This document shows, one piece after another, positions 23,136 to 35,949 of a stretch of 64,000 nucleotides of DNA. Under the pieces are notes generated by a model. It worked only from the letters and a program-made list of their open reading frames with translations. It did no database searches and was not told the origin of the DNA. Source of the DNA: Luzula sylvatica (lineage: Eukaryota > Streptophyta > Magnoliopsida > Poales > Juncaceae); contig OX326959.1 in the NCBI GenBank assembly GCA_946800325.1, forward strand, positions 28,223,115-28,287,114. The letters are read 5' to 3'. The first letter of the stretch is position 1; each line of letters begins with the position of its first letter. A program made the translations under genes and the position numbers.

Positions 23136-26017
23136 TTAGAGATTTTAATCTCTCAAATGAGTGAATTAGAGATAAAAGTTTCTGATGCTGTTCAAGTTGG
23201 GGCTATTCTTTCAAAATTGCCACCAACATGGAATGATTATAGAAAAAAGATTTTACATTCATCTGAGAATTATACAATTGAACGATTTGTAACTCATCTA
23301 CAAATAGAGTGTGAGAATCGTGCAAGGGACGATTCTTTCTTTAAGTCCACAATAAATCAAGTTAATCAAAATGTTCCTTTATCTAAAGATAAAAAGAACT
23401 TTGTAAAGTTTAATAATAATCTTAAAGGAACTGTCAGTAAGTTCAAAAAACCCTCTATTAAAAAGGGTAGACCATGTTTCCATTGTGGCAAGACAGGCCA
23501 CTATATTAAGGAATGTTGGTTTAAAAATGGTAAACCAAATGCCTCTGGTTCTACTAATCAGAAAAAGGCAAATATGGTTGAGACAGAAAATAAGAAACTT
23601 ATTGCTATGATAAGTAATATAAAACTTGTCGACATGGTCACTGAATTACATATGGCTTCAATAACCAAATCGAAAGATTGGTGGATCGATTCTGGCGCAA
23701 CAGTGCATGTATGCAACAACAAAGACATGTTCAAGTCTTATTCCGAGTTGAAGGAACACGAAGAAGTGCTTATGGGCAATCACGCATCAGCGAAAGTTCT
23801 CGGCAAAGGAAGTGTTGAATTGAATTTTACTTCTGGACAAAAGCTTACACTAATCAACGTGTTTCATGTACCGGATCTTACGAAGAATCTAGTTTCTGCG
23901 AGTTTAATGTGTAAGAAGGGGTTTAAAGTTGTGTTAGAATCAGATAAAGTTGTAATTTCTAAGGGAGGGTTGTTTGTAGGCAAGGGTTATTCTTGTGATG
24001 GAATGTTCAGACTCTCTATTAATGAAATAAATGTTATTGCTTATGTTGTTGATTCTTCTTTATTGTGGCATGCTAGATTAGGACATCTAAATTTCGGTGC
24101 TTTAAATTATATGTCAAAACATGATTATATTGCTTATAAAGAAAATCATAAACAAAAATGTGAAATATGTGTTCAATCTAAGATGACAAAAAAGTCTTTT
24201 CCTAAAGTTGAAAAGAGTACTGAATTGCTAGAACTAGTGCATTCTGATATATGTGAATTAAATGGATATTTGACAAGAGACGGTAAAAGATATTTTATAA
24301 CTTTTATTGATGATCATTCTAGATATACGTATGTATATCTGATGCGAACCAAAGATGAAGCATTTCAGAAATTTAAAGAATATAAAATGGTTGTGGAGAA
24401 TCAAAAACAAAGAAGAATTAAGATTCTTCGTAGTGATAGAGGAGGAAATATTTTTTTGACTCATTTACTTCTTTTTGTGAAGAACAAGGAATTATTCATC
24501 AAAGAACGGCACCATATACTCCACAACAAAATGGTATCGCGGAAAGAAAAAATAGATCTTTAGTGGACATGATTAATGCTATGTTAACAAATGCTCGTTT
24601 ACCATTTAATCTTTGGGGGGAAGCATTGTTAACTGCTTGTCACATTTATAATAGAGTTCCATTCAAGAAATTTCGTGTGTCACCTTATGAACTTTGGAAT
24701 AATGGTAGAAAACCTTATTTGCTTTATTTCAAAGTGTGGGGGTGCATTTCATTTTATAAAACACCAGAGCCACATAAATCAAAGTTAGGCCCTAGAGGTA
24801 AGAAAAATATATTTGTTGGATATGCACAAAATTCTAAAGCATACAGATTGTTAGATATACAATCAAATGTGATTGTAGAATCTATATATGTTGAATTTTT
24901 TGAAGATAAGTTTCTGCATGACCATGAAGATAATAATGATAAACGAATAGAATCGCCAACTATTGATATTGATGTAAGGGCAAGTGAAAAACGAAAAATG
25001 CACATGGAACAAGGTGAACCAAGTGCACCAAGAAGAAGTCAACGTGCAAGACATGAGAAACATTTACATTCAGATTTTGTCTCACCAGATTCCATAATAT
25101 TTCTTGTAGAAGGTGATAGAACTAAAGTTCTACATAAAACACGTTTTGTATTTTATTTAGAGCAAGATCCTAGAACATTTAAAGAAGCTATGATTTCTAG
25201 ACATGCAGTATTTTGGAAAGAGACAGTAAATGATGAAATGAACTCAATCATGTCAAATGGTACATGGGTCTTGGTTGATCTTCCTCGTGGATCTAAAGCA
25301 ATTGGTTGCAAATGGGTATTTAGAAAGAAGTTTAGAACAGATGGTTCTATTCAAACATTTAAAGCTAGATTAGTAGCAAAAGGCTTCACACAAAAGGAAG
25401 GTCTAGATTACTTTGATATGTATGCGTCAGTTGCCCGAATAACATCCATTAGAGTTCTTTTTGCATTATCATCAATTTATAAGTTGTTTGTACATCAAAT
25501 GGATGTCAAAACGGCATTTTTAAATGGAGATTTAACTGAAGAAGTTTATATGGATCAACCTGAAGGCTTTGTGCTTTACGGAAATGAAAATAAAGTGTGT
25601 AAATTAGTTAAATCACTTTATGGGCTAAAACAAGCGCCAAAACAGTGGCACAAGAAATTTGATTCCACAATCATATCATTTGGTTTCATATATAATGAGG
25701 CTGATAAATGCATTTATTGCAAGATGACAAATGAGTATGGAGTAGTATTATGCTTATATGTTGATGATATACTTCTCTTTGACACTAATATGAAAGGTAT
25801 AATCAAAACAAAATAGTTTCTTACTTATGTTTTTTAAATGAAAGATCTTGAAGAAGTAGATACAATTTTGGGGATCAAAATAAAGAAACATGAAAAAGGA
25901 TATGCCTTGAACCAATTTCATTATATAGACAAGTTATTAGATAAGCATAAGTATCTTAATATTAAAGATGCTGCCACACCATTTGCTTATTTTCCAAAAG
26001 CCTTTGCTTTAAAAAAC

Positions 26018-26515
26018 AGGATGTTCAACGGGCAACTGATTCTTGGATTAATGTAGAAGGAGTATATACTTCTGGAATTGAATGTTTGAGTTTGATCGTT
26101 AGAGCCGTTGCTTGAGAGTGAGACATATGTATTGAATAGATGTGTCAGTTTGGCTAGGTCTTTAAGAAAGAATGAAGCAGTTCTTTTTCGAGATATTGTT
26201 GGTTGAGATAGGTCTGTGGAATGGTATAACTCTAATAGTGTTTCTGACCAAAGGGAAGTATGGTCATTGTTAGCCTTGTGTATCCACTTCATCAAGAAAG
26301 TATCATTTTGTAATTTTAGGTTTGCTAAACCAAGACCTCCATTAACTTTAGGTAGAGTAATTTTATTCCAATTAATTAGACAATGTCTTCCGAGATATTT
26401 TTATTTATCTTTCCAAAAAAATCCTCTAGCTATGGAGTTAATTTCCTTGATAACCTCAATTATTAACCAGAAGGATGTCAAATTTTTTACTATGTTAAAT
26501 TTAATATAAGTATCT
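26018..26515 (-). mobile_element. LINE reverse-transcriptase C-terminal fragment
   Basis: The minus strand reads (with frame breaks) the conserved tail of plant LINE reverse transcriptases: RGFFWK, INWNKITLPKVNGGLGL and MKWIHKANND. Both ends of a normal element are missing. It starts exactly where the Copia homology stops, which suggests that the LINE insertion or a later deletion removed the 3' part of the Copia copy. Confidence 0.7.
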
Positions 26516-26615
26516 ATATAGTGAAGTCGATGATTGAATCAGAAGTTGATAACTTGCGAGCCAACGTTCTGAGTTATGTCTAAATTACAAAAAGGCCCCT
26601 ATACTATTTGAAATT

Positions 26616-27690
26616 ACAAAAATGCCCCTATACGATTCAACAAAGCAAAGGAACATGCTTTGACCAACATCATTATAATAATTGGATTTATCATGATTAA
26701 CTTGGATTATAACATGAACTTTAACACCGTCAAAAAAAAAATCTAAGTATTTATTTGTTTCAAAGATTCTTCCAATTTTTTTTTATCGGTCAACTATTTG
26801 TCTATTTAAAACATTTTAATCAAGCATAATGCAAAAATCAAATATTTTTTATAAATCATAATCAAAAGAAAATGCTCCATTAGATTTTAAATTTTTTTTA
26901 TGTCAAGTAATTATCTTAGCATAACGGATAAAATTAAACTATTTAATAAATTTTGAAAACACTTAAGATCTCAAATTGTCTAAGAAAAAAAAATTAAAAA
27001 AAAAAATCATATGATTCCTGGTAGTTTGATCATCATTCATCTACATGTATATATTCCACATATAAATTAATAATTATTGCCAACTAGAGTTAGCCTAGTT
27101 GGTCACATCTCTTGGCTAGGGAGCGAGAGGTGTGGGGTTCGATTCCCGACGGAGACACTGGATTATAAATTAAATGTTAAATGAGTGAATAGAGTGTGGC
27201 CTACGGGTTTGTAATAAAAAAAAAGGAGATTGTGTTTGGAAGGGGGACTTTGAGCCCTCTCCGAATTTACTCAAAAAAAAAAAAAATTAATAATTATTTA
27301 AATTCATCATTTACTTATTTTTATTTTTTTTTTATTTCACGTACCAGTTTGTAAAAATTATGCTTAATAATAATTAGGATGGTTGTATGGATCTTCCATA
27401 GAAAATTTATGCTTGTATATATTTAACATATAAATTTATTTTGGGTTTTCTTCCTTTTAATTTTCTGTTGTTCATTGAGTATTATAATAGCACATGATAA
27501 TAAAAGAAAGTAACAAGAACAATATTCCAAGAACCTTTCTGTTTAATTAGGATTGATATTTTCCATTGATATCTTTTAACAGACCGTTAAAATTTAAATG
27601 AATCATGATAAATCCAATGGTCATTATGATGTTGACCAGAATATCCTCCTTTGCTTGTTGAACCATACCCCAACCTTGTAATATTATGAT
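26616..27690. mobile_element. Inverted-repeat element split by a SINE (about 1.1 kb)
   Basis: The left arm (GATTCAACAAAGCAAAGGA, GACCAACATCATTATAA, TTGGATTTATCATGATT; 26634-26700) recurs in reverse complement at 27590-27665 (AATCATGATAAATCCAATGG, ATGATGTTGACC, TCCTTTGCTTGTTGAACC). The arms are about 110-120 bases and imperfect. No sure target duplication was found and the outer limits are approximate. No coding capacity. The SINE at 27079 lies in its middle. Confidence 0.6.
27079..27283 (+). mobile_element. tRNA-derived SINE with poly(A) tail
   Basis: A complete element of about 205 bases. The A box TAGCCTAGTTGG is at 27091-27102 and the B box GGTTCGATTCC at 27136-27146, with spacing typical of a tRNA-derived polymerase III promoter; a body with GTGTGGCCTACGGG follows, then an A-tail. 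A perfect 15-bp target duplication, AAATTAATAATTATT, lies at 27064-27078 and 27284-27298. The tRNA-like head cannot fold as a full tRNA, so it is not a tRNA gene. The clean duplication suggests a recent insertion. Confidence 0.92.
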
Positions 27691-28911
27691 TTTTTTGAAA
27701 ATTCCTTCGAAGTATCAAGATATTGGTTATACAAGTTTATTTAGTTACATTGATGTATCATAAGATGCAAAAATTAATTAATTGTCCAAGTTGTAATCAA
27801 TATTTAGAGTGCAATCAACGCAGTACTCACTGCCCTCCCGCTTTATCACTTTGCGGTTTATAAATTTCCTCAATGGACAATCAAAGAAATGGAACAAATA
27901 ATAACACTTGCACTTCTGGTTGATATGAATGAACTCATTTTCAGTCAAATTCTCGTACAGATGTCTTCCACTTTATTACTTGTTATGATATGCCAATAAA
28001 TAATTCTCATGTACAATGCTACATCACAATTGGGTTGTCGCGAACCGATGCAACAACAACTATGCAGCTATGGGAAAGCTTTCGAAAAATAAAAGAAAAG
28101 GAGACATAACAAAATACGCGACACCACCAAACGCTCTGGGCAAGTGCGGCATGGTGCATTTAGAAAGAAAGAAATAATCACATTTTCAACAAAAAGGCAA
28201 AATCAATACTTTTATCCCAAGAAATTTTAGGTTTACATAAATTTTGGAATTTAGGGCTGACTTGGCGTTTCACGAGAACTAGTAGAATGAATTTAGTACA
28301 GCGGACGAATCGAGAAATCAATGTAGCTATGTGGTTGTATCGAATTACTAGTTATCAATAAATAAAAAAGAGTCACAAGAGCACGTTTCGTGTTCTAGGT
28401 TTTTTTCATAAAAAAAAAAATCAATAGAAACAAATTTTTCATGTCTGATTTATTTTCGAAATATTTTTGTTGTTGTTGTTGTAGGATGTCTGTATTCAGT
28501 CGGCAAACATTTAATTTTAATATTACTAGTCCATAGTGCGTGCAAGTGACAAAGTAAATCAGTTTGTATATTTCATTGTCAAGTTTAGTTATTTGACAAG
28601 TAAATGTGTTGTTTGTTCAAATTGCAACACTTTATTAAATATTATTACCTCAATATATGTTCAAATTAATAAATCAATTTATAATTTTTTCGATGTTTTT
28701 TTTTTAATTAAGAGGATTAACCTCTTAAGTGATGTATTATGATAATAAAAAGGAAAGGGGATGATTATATTATTCTAAAAGTTAATGACCCGAAGTCCAA
28801 TTAAACCATAGATAAAAAAGTAAAAACAAAAGATTCCTAATTAGAGTTAGCAATCCTAATTTTTCTGGCGGATGCCGTCATCACGCGAAGTCCGCCTGTC
28901 GATGACTTCTC
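27691..28911. other. AT-rich intergenic region
   Basis: No gene was recognised. The part at 27780-28340 is less AT-rich but has no open frame of useful length; 28536-28742 is an AT-driven open frame with no known domain. Confidence 0.4.
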
Positions 28912-29560
28912 TTTTTTTTTTTGAAAGTAAGGCAAAAATGATACGCGTTCGATCCAATCTAATTTTTCATTAATAAAGATAAAAGAATCAAAGCTTTACA
29001 AATCTCAACTATATACAAAAATTGGTTTAAAACCTAAAAGAAAAACCCTCCGACCTATTGCTTTTTGCCCTTCCTAGGCAATGAAAGATCCTCAACAATG
29101 ACTCTCCCATTGAAGGATCAATTTTTTTATCGCCATAACGACTAGGTCATGCATTCGTCTTTTTGCGTTGGACGATACGATTGTTGCGTTCTCTCCAAAG
29201 CGTCCATGCGGCGGCTAGCCATTTCGTATCCCATTTTTGCTCGTCTACCGAAGTTTTGGATTTTCGGAAATTCCACCAAAAGGTTGTTAAGGATTCCGTC
29301 GTAGTGGAGGCCCTCGGTTCCAAGGCATGCCAAATTTCCTTTGCAAATGAGCAACTTAAGAAAAGGTGATTTGCCGATTCACTCGTATTGGAGCATAGCG
29401 AGCACAACGGATTATGAGGTCATTCATGTTTTATTAAATTATCCGTCGTGAGTACTCGATTATTCAACATAAGTCATCCGAAATTTTTTACCTTGAGTGG
29501 TGCCTTAATGAGGAGGAGTTGTGTGGTCCAATAACTTTTGCAACCCTAATTATTTCGATG
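28912..29560 (-). mobile_element. LINE 3' fragment with zf-RVT domain and A-tail
   Basis: The minus-strand frame 29407-29147 reads CSLCSNTSESANHLFLSCSF, AKEIW and FWWNFRKSK, the zinc-binding region after a plant LINE reverse transcriptase, ending WRERNNRI. The A-tail is the T-run at 28912-28922 on the plus strand. The 3' end (ATCGAACGCGTAT then a short T-rich part) resembles that of the plus-strand copy ending at 31044, so both belong to one family. Confidence 0.75.
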
Positions 29561-29807
29561 TTGTTAGAATAATTTTTGTAATGTGAACTTGGAACACGAA
29601 ACGTGCCCGTTCGATTCATTATTTTATTAACTAAAAGACGATTAAGGTGTTATTACATGGTATTTTATATTTTTACAAATTTGCGACTATCCATGAATTT
29701 GCCAAAGTAATACAATTTTCTGCTAGCAGAATGAGCATACGAGCTTTTTATTGAATATAATGTCGTTCCTTTTCTTCCAAATCGTCCAAACTGTCACGGT
29801 CTGCTGG

Positions 29808-30220
29808 CAAAAATAAAATATATTGTATGATTATTTTGCAACGAAGAAAGTGTGAATCAACAATAAAAAAAAAATATTCATGTTAAAACAACATGACTTA
29901 ACTTGCTAAAGACAATATCCAATGATTAATGTTCATGCAAAAGTCGGTCTTCTTTCCATGGAGTTATAAAATTTGTTCAGATCCTTGTAAACATACATAC
30001 TCTAGCTCAAAAGCAAAAAAAAAAAAAAAATTTAAAAACTAAAATACGAAAGAATTTTTCTTATATGAGAAACTGGAGAAAATCAAAAGAAAATGATAGC
30101 AATCTGCATCTTGGACCCATTGTCAACTTCACAAAAATGTCCATACTGTTAGATACGAAGAAAATTTAATTCACATAGGAAAATTTTAATTCACAAAAAT
30201 GTTCATAATGCTATATACAA
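29808..30220. repeat. Direct repeat, copy A (about 410 bp)
   Basis: Shared with copy B at 31514-31975: GAAGAAAGTGTGAATyAACAATAAAAAAAAA (y is C or T), CAACATGACTTAACT, GCTAAAGACAATAT, GATTAATGTTCATGCAAAAGTCG and others, in the same order and orientation at roughly 80-85% identity. Its continuation reappears at about 31085-31160, on the far side of a LINE fragment. Confidence 0.75.
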
Positions 30221-30229
30221 CCCTAATTA

Positions 30230-31044
30230 TGCCGAAGATTTAGCGAGAGTGACCATTACTATTTCTTCCTTCTTCATAAAGGACTTACAAAACCTCATTT
30301 CACTATACAATTCCATCAAAATGGCACTAATCACTCGAAACCCCACCCCACCCACATTAACGGAGATCTCCTCCCCAAAATACTTGACGGTGAAACCATA
30401 CGCGATGATCTCCCATCCGGGAATAGAATGTTTTTGGACTCCAAAACTTTTCAAAATAAGAGCTCCACAGAAAATAATTATTTTGGGATGGCTAACACTT
30501 AATAATCGAATATTAACAACCAATAATCTCATGAAACGGGGGTGGTCCCATGACCCCCGTGTGTGCTCTTTGTTCGAATACTTTAGGATCGGTTAATCAT
30601 ATTTTTTTAACTTGTCCCTTCGCATTAGAAATTTGGAGGAATATAGACCTTAATGCAAACCCGAATGTGCCCAATATTAACGAGTTTTGGTGGACTACAA
30701 GAGGAAAAAGCTTGAAAGAAAATGCGAGGTTTTGAGGCACAAAATGACTAGCAACGGTATGAACAATTTGGAGGGAGGAAAATAATCGAATCTTCCTAAA
30801 AAAGAGAAGAATGCATCTTCTAGTTATAAATGTCATCAAAGTCCTAATTAGCCAATAGAACGTCCTCTCTTGACCGAGGTCTAGTTAGGTTTAGATTAGT
30901 TAGGCAAGGAGAATAGGAAGTTTACAATAAATTAACATCATTGTTTTTATTTAAATATTCATCCTTTGTAATTTTTATTTTTTTATTTTTTAATGAAAAT
31001 GATCGGACCGAGCACGTATAGCGTTTGTCTTTCTCTCAAAAAAA
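30230..31044 (+). mobile_element. LINE 3' fragment interrupting repeat copy A
   Basis: The plus strand encodes the zf-RVT region: KIRAPQKIIILGWLTLNNRI, MKRGWSHD, then after a one-base frame change CALCSNTLGSVNHIFLTCPF, ALEIW and FWWTTRG, with a stop at 30733 and further frame breaks before an A-run at 31038-31044. 5'-truncated and inactive. Its 3' end, ATCGGACCGAGCACGTATAG, resembles the minus-strand LINE at 28912. Confidence 0.75.
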
Positions 31045-31513
31045 TAAGTAGCATGTGCCCATTTCGCATTTATAATAATTCCTACCTCCAATTTGTATGC
31101 ACCTAAATCCGAACTTGGATGGCTGACATTTATGTAGCATACAACGTAATTGGATTGCTTACATCAAATAAAAAAATATATAGATTCATAAAAAAAAATA
31201 GTTTGTATTATTCAAAATATATTTTTGATCCCTTACATAATTCCAGATTTCGAAATGTGAAGAAGTTCTCATGTTCCGTAATCAAAATATGTAAAGACTT
31301 AGCATTCCATACATTGTTGAGGGAGGGAGGATTATTTATTAGGAGGGTTTAGTTGCAAATTCTTGTACAATTTATGCACGAGCACAATTAATTATGATTT
31401 TAAATTTAAATTTTAATGAAATCTTACGTTTTTGTGTTGTTATGATTAAATCCTCCTATGTTATGAAATACTACATAAAAATATCAACAGATATCTCAAA
31501 TCGTCCATTTACT

Positions 31514-31975
31514 TACAAAAATAAAAAATAAAAAATATTGTATTATTACTTTGCAATGAAGAAAGTGTGAATTAACAATAAAAAAAAAAGTATTCATCTT
31601 AAAAACAACATGACTTAACTAACTCGCTAAAGACAATATTGAATGATTAATGTTCATGCAAAAGTCGACCTTCGCTCCATCATGTTATAAATTTGTTCAA
31701 ATTCTTGAAAATATAGAGAATGAAGCTCGAGAGCAAAAAAAGAAATAAATAAAAAATTAAGAAGCTAAAGTACACAAGAATTTTCCTTATATGAGACGCT
31801 AGAAAGAATCAAAAGAAAATTATAATAATTTCCAATTTATACGAGTCGTCACTTCACAAAAATATCCAGAATGTTAGATAGGAAGAAAATTTTAGTTCAA
31901 AGCAAACCGGGAAATTCACCTCAATACGAACTCGGGTGGCGCACATTTATGTATCATAAAACGTAAAATCAAAGC
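31514..31975. repeat. Direct repeat, copy B (about 460 bp)
   Basis: This copy is unbroken: its right part (about 31918-31975, CACATTTATGTATCATAAAACGTAA) corresponds to 31120-31155 beyond the LINE in copy A. The repeat has no recognisable coding content. The intervening 31160-31513 and the following 31976-32342 are AT-rich with no gene seen. Confidence 0.7.
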
Positions 31976-32342
31976 AAAAGAGAAGGTCTCACAAAATCCG
32001 AAATTCAAAATAAAAACAATCATTAAGAAATATAAACCGAGAAGAAAATTAGTGCAAATCTTACGGACCTTATTTGCTCAATGCATAAAATATAATTGTT
32101 TTTTAAACGCACAAATCCTTAAAAAAATTCTATATATAACGTATAAGATCAACTTCTATTTCTTTTATAATTTTATTTCGCAAAAAAGAGACGAACTACA
32201 AAGATTTAAAAACCAACAAACGAATAAGAAAATTATTTTGAATATTATATAAAATCAACTGATGTCTCAGCTATTTTTTTTTTCAAAAAAATCTCAAACT
32301 AGAATATCCTTGAATTCCTAAAAAAAACTCCACGAATTTCAA

Positions 32343-35300
32343 TTATTTAAGATACTCGATCACATCTTGAGAAACGGTCTGCAAAAACGAAACGAAACCC
32401 ATAGCATTCGAACTGGGTACCGATCCGTCCACTTGTTGCTCCTCGATCAAATAACTCTCGAAAAGACTCGCGTCCTCTTTTCCCCCTCTTATAAACACCA
32501 ATTTAGGCGTCACGCTCCTCTCCTTCTTCACATTATTTATCGTATCCCTCAACAAACCTACCAAAAAATATTCCACGTCATATAAATAATAAATTTATAT
32601 TTAAAATAATTAATATATATAGAGAGAGAGAGAGAGAGAGAAGGAATTAATTATTACAATGATGTGGGGGAGGGAAAGGGATGGAAGGATCACAAGTGGA
32701 CGAATAATAGACGATAATATGAGTAAAAGCATCTAGAAGGAATATAGGGGCACCACTCGTAATTAACGCGGCTCTAGTTAACGAATGTCTCGGAAACGCT
32801 TGCTGATCTGGCGATGAAAATGATGTCAGCACCGGATACACCGCCTTTTGCAATGCCGACGGCTCCAATGCACTAAAAAAAGATTAATTAATGAACTCGG
32901 AGGGGTATATATGAAATTATGAGATTTTGAATTAATTACCTGAAGAGGCATTGGAGATAGATTCTATAATCGGGATGAATTCCTTCTTCTCTTAATTTAA
33001 GAAGTGGGTTTCTTAATAACGCGAATATTAATCGCGGTAATGATTGGAGTTCAGGACATTGCGAAAATGCCACGTCTACATTGTCATTATTATTATTGTT
33101 AATTTGTATATTCTTGATTTTATATGCTTCGTTATATTGGGCGGTTAGGATGACGAGCCAGTCGATTAGTAAATTTCGTCCTTCTCTCACTCCATCCTCT
33201 AATGACGCCGAAATTACCTGGAAATTATTTAATTAGTTATTTAAATATTGTTTAATGAAAAGGGTTAATTAAATTATATTTACTTTGTGGACGAGGATTG
33301 ATAAAATAGTTTCGGTGTTAACACTGTCGAATAATTCGTTAATATTTCTAGCGACTCCATACTGGAGCGTTCTTATTCTCAACCTTCTCTTCAGACAAAA
33401 CTTAAATCTGCATTCATTTAAAAATATATATTTATTTTATATTAAGAGAAATTTGCAAAAAAAAAATCTAATAAATATAAAGAGAAATTAATACGCGTTA
33501 TTATCTGAAGGGTCTGAGATGGGTTCAATCACGCTGTATTGAAAAGCAATCTGAACCACTGGTTGCTCACTATGCCTGCAAAATGGTTCAACGCAATTAT
33601 TTATAATATACAGAAATAAAACGGTATATTGTAGGGAAAATTAATTAACACTAAATAAAAGTACCTCATAAATCCTTCATTGCTCGGAAATTCAAAATCA
33701 TAAGCATAAGTAGCGAAAGAATCGCAACAAATAATATGCTGCACATTTTCATACTGAGGATCCGGAAAGAAATGACCAAACTACCCTCCAAAAAAAACAA
33801 ACCAATCAAAAAACCAAATTAACAAATAAATAATAAAATTAATCCCACCACTTACAGAATTGCCAGGAATAAAATCAGAAGAAGTCCTGAGTCGCAAAAT
33901 ACACCCAAAAGCATAAGGCCTGCTCAGCACTCTATACATATCTTGAGGAAGGGTAGAATCGTCTGTATTATTATAATAAAACAAAAAACCTCCACTTTCA
34001 ATACTTAGAAATTTCAACGAAGCTAAATCTGTGTATTCGTCCGTAACAGCAAATAAATCCACGCATACTCCTCCTTGCACCGCTTCTGCAGCCTGATAAA
34101 AAAAATGGAAAATTATAAAATTTATGCGAATAGGTCCCTGAAGAGTTTTGAGGGTTGAGAAAAGGACCAGATCGCGATAAAACGGGGTTTGTTCGGGGAG
34201 TAAAAAGCGATCGGGATCTTCTCTTCTAGAAGCGTATTGCTCACCGTATCTCCTCGTGTCTAGTTGGCCCATCCCATAATCCGGAGCTCCAGATATAAAC
34301 GCAAACACTCTCGCTTCGATAAAATAAAAATTAAAAATATTAAAAAATTAAGTAATTTGAGTGATTTGTTAAATTTAATGTACCAAGAGTGAAAGTGGAG
34401 CCGTATTCAGAAGAGAGATAGTCGATGAGAGCGGTCATTGCGGTACCGAATCCTCTTCCTCCCATAAACGCTCCATCTAATTCGTCTTGTCCTGATAATA
34501 ATAAACAATAAAATTATGAAATTTGCAAAAAAGACCCTGCATTGTTCCTAAATTGGAGTGTATATTTACTCGGAGTGTTTCTTCCCCATGACGTTACGGG
34601 TTTTAGTGTCTCCAGTGCCGCAGCGATTTGATCCTTACATGTCTCCACCTGTATCATCCCAAAAATTATCAATTATATTCAAGATTATATTCAAGATTAA
34701 TACAAAAATAGATAAATCGATTGTCGAATTGAATTACTGGTGCGAGGAAGGAGAGGAGAGGCATGACGTCTTGAAGAGGGACTTGTAACGGAGCTTCGTT
34801 ATCAGGATGAACGAACACGTTTTTAACTACTGGAATTGGACCTTGTACATCGTATAATCCTATTTTGTGACTGATTGTTACGAGTCCAAATAGCGATCCT
34901 GGCACAAGCGCTGTGAAAAGAAGTAGAATTGTTCAGTGTAATTTGACAATAGTGCGAAATGCGGTGATTTGATGAACTGACCTTCGAGAGATGCTAAAAG
35001 TGCACTCTTTATTAGTTCTATGAATTCCTCTGAAGCTGCAATGGGGGAAAGAAGGAGATGTTAGTGACGATTGCTTTGTTAATGATGAGTGAAAGAGACG
35101 AAGAAGGAGAACTTACAGGAAAGATCTACAGCAGCGACATAGACAGGGCGAGCTTTCATCTCCATGTCTCCTGTTTCATCCCCTTCAACTGGCTCAAGCT
35201 CCAGATCGATGAAGGAAGAGTTCAGTTCAGGGCAGGCCTGGGCATCGGTGAAACGGGTGATCGAATCAGAGCTCAGTCCGTTATAGTTCCCGCAGAGCGA

Positions 35301-35528
35301 GCAATTCCAGGCCCAGTGCTCCAGATCACAGTAAGTATTGAAATAAGCCCAGCAATTCTGGCACCGAGGCAAGATCCGTCCTCCGCCATCTGCTCCGCCG
35401 CGAAGCGGCGGCGCACCCCGTTCGTCGATGGCCGAGAACGGCGTGACGGTGATTCCCCATGGTAATCCGCATGCTTCCTGCGCCTCCCCGTTCACCGGGA
35501 AGCGGGATATGCTCGATCTTACCGCCAT
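32343..35528 (-). CDS. SEC23: SEC23-type COPII coat protein
   Basis: Thirteen exons: 35528-35117, 35035-34982, 34910-34738, 34648-34570, 34491-34384, 34313-34168, 34092-33856, 33780-33665, 33575-33495, 33407-33284, 33217-32940, 32872-32658 and 32557-32343. They join in frame to 745 residues with GT-AG introns throughout. A zinc finger (Cys56, Cys59, Cys76, Cys79) opens the protein, followed by the trunk (VYVAAVD, GSLFGLVTISHKIGLYDV, RVFAFISGAPDYG), the beta-sandwich, the helical part and a gelsolin-like end (PKLVFIRGG). SEC23 pairs with SEC24 in the inner COPII coat and is the GTPase-activating partner of SAR1 at ER exit sites. The short N-terminal form and the sequence put it with the divergent plant SEC23 branch that includes At2g27460. 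A neighbour on the same strand is NF-YB/DPB4-like. Confidence 0.92.
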
Positions 35529-35949
35529 TGATGGAGATCGAGAACTGAAGAATCGAACTTTGCAGAGCTTAGTAAAGGAGAATTGCACTAAATCACAAAA
35601 AAAATCAAGAATTTAAGACGATTTAGATCGGAGGACCATTTTGTAAAAATTCTCACTGTAGTCTGTAAGAACTTTGGTTTAGTTGGCCTCCAGTTTCGAG
35701 AACGCTGGACGTGTCCAGTTCTACCCCCTTCCATCGAAATTCAACTTAAGTATTCATAGTACATTCAATTCATAACTCAACGATAACAGATTATGCATGA
35801 TATTTATATTTCCTGATTAAAAAAAAAATTGTCTCCGCAAAACAAGCGATTAATAGAAAGATACAAAAGGTTTAAATATCGATACAAAAAGTTCAAATTT
35901 CGGGGTAACATAACATTAAAAAAAATCTCTTCTTCGTGAAACAAAAGAT
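35529..35949. promoter_or_regulatory. Short spacer between the SEC23 start and the histone-fold gene end
   Basis: 421 bases that must hold the SEC23 promoter and leader and the 3' end of the neighbouring gene, since both are read on the minus strand. CCATCGAAATTC and GCTGGACGTGTCC (35703-35715, with an ACGT core) are the only motif-like points. No TATA box was placed. Confidence 0.4.

Noticed and set aside
27079..27160. Possible tRNA gene (A and B boxes present)
   Set aside because: No acceptor stem or cloverleaf pairing, and the unit has an A-tail and a 15-bp target duplication, so it is a SINE.
35428..35616. Plus-strand frame MAENGVTVIPHGNPH
   Set aside because: It is antisense to the first exon of the SEC23 gene and its leader.
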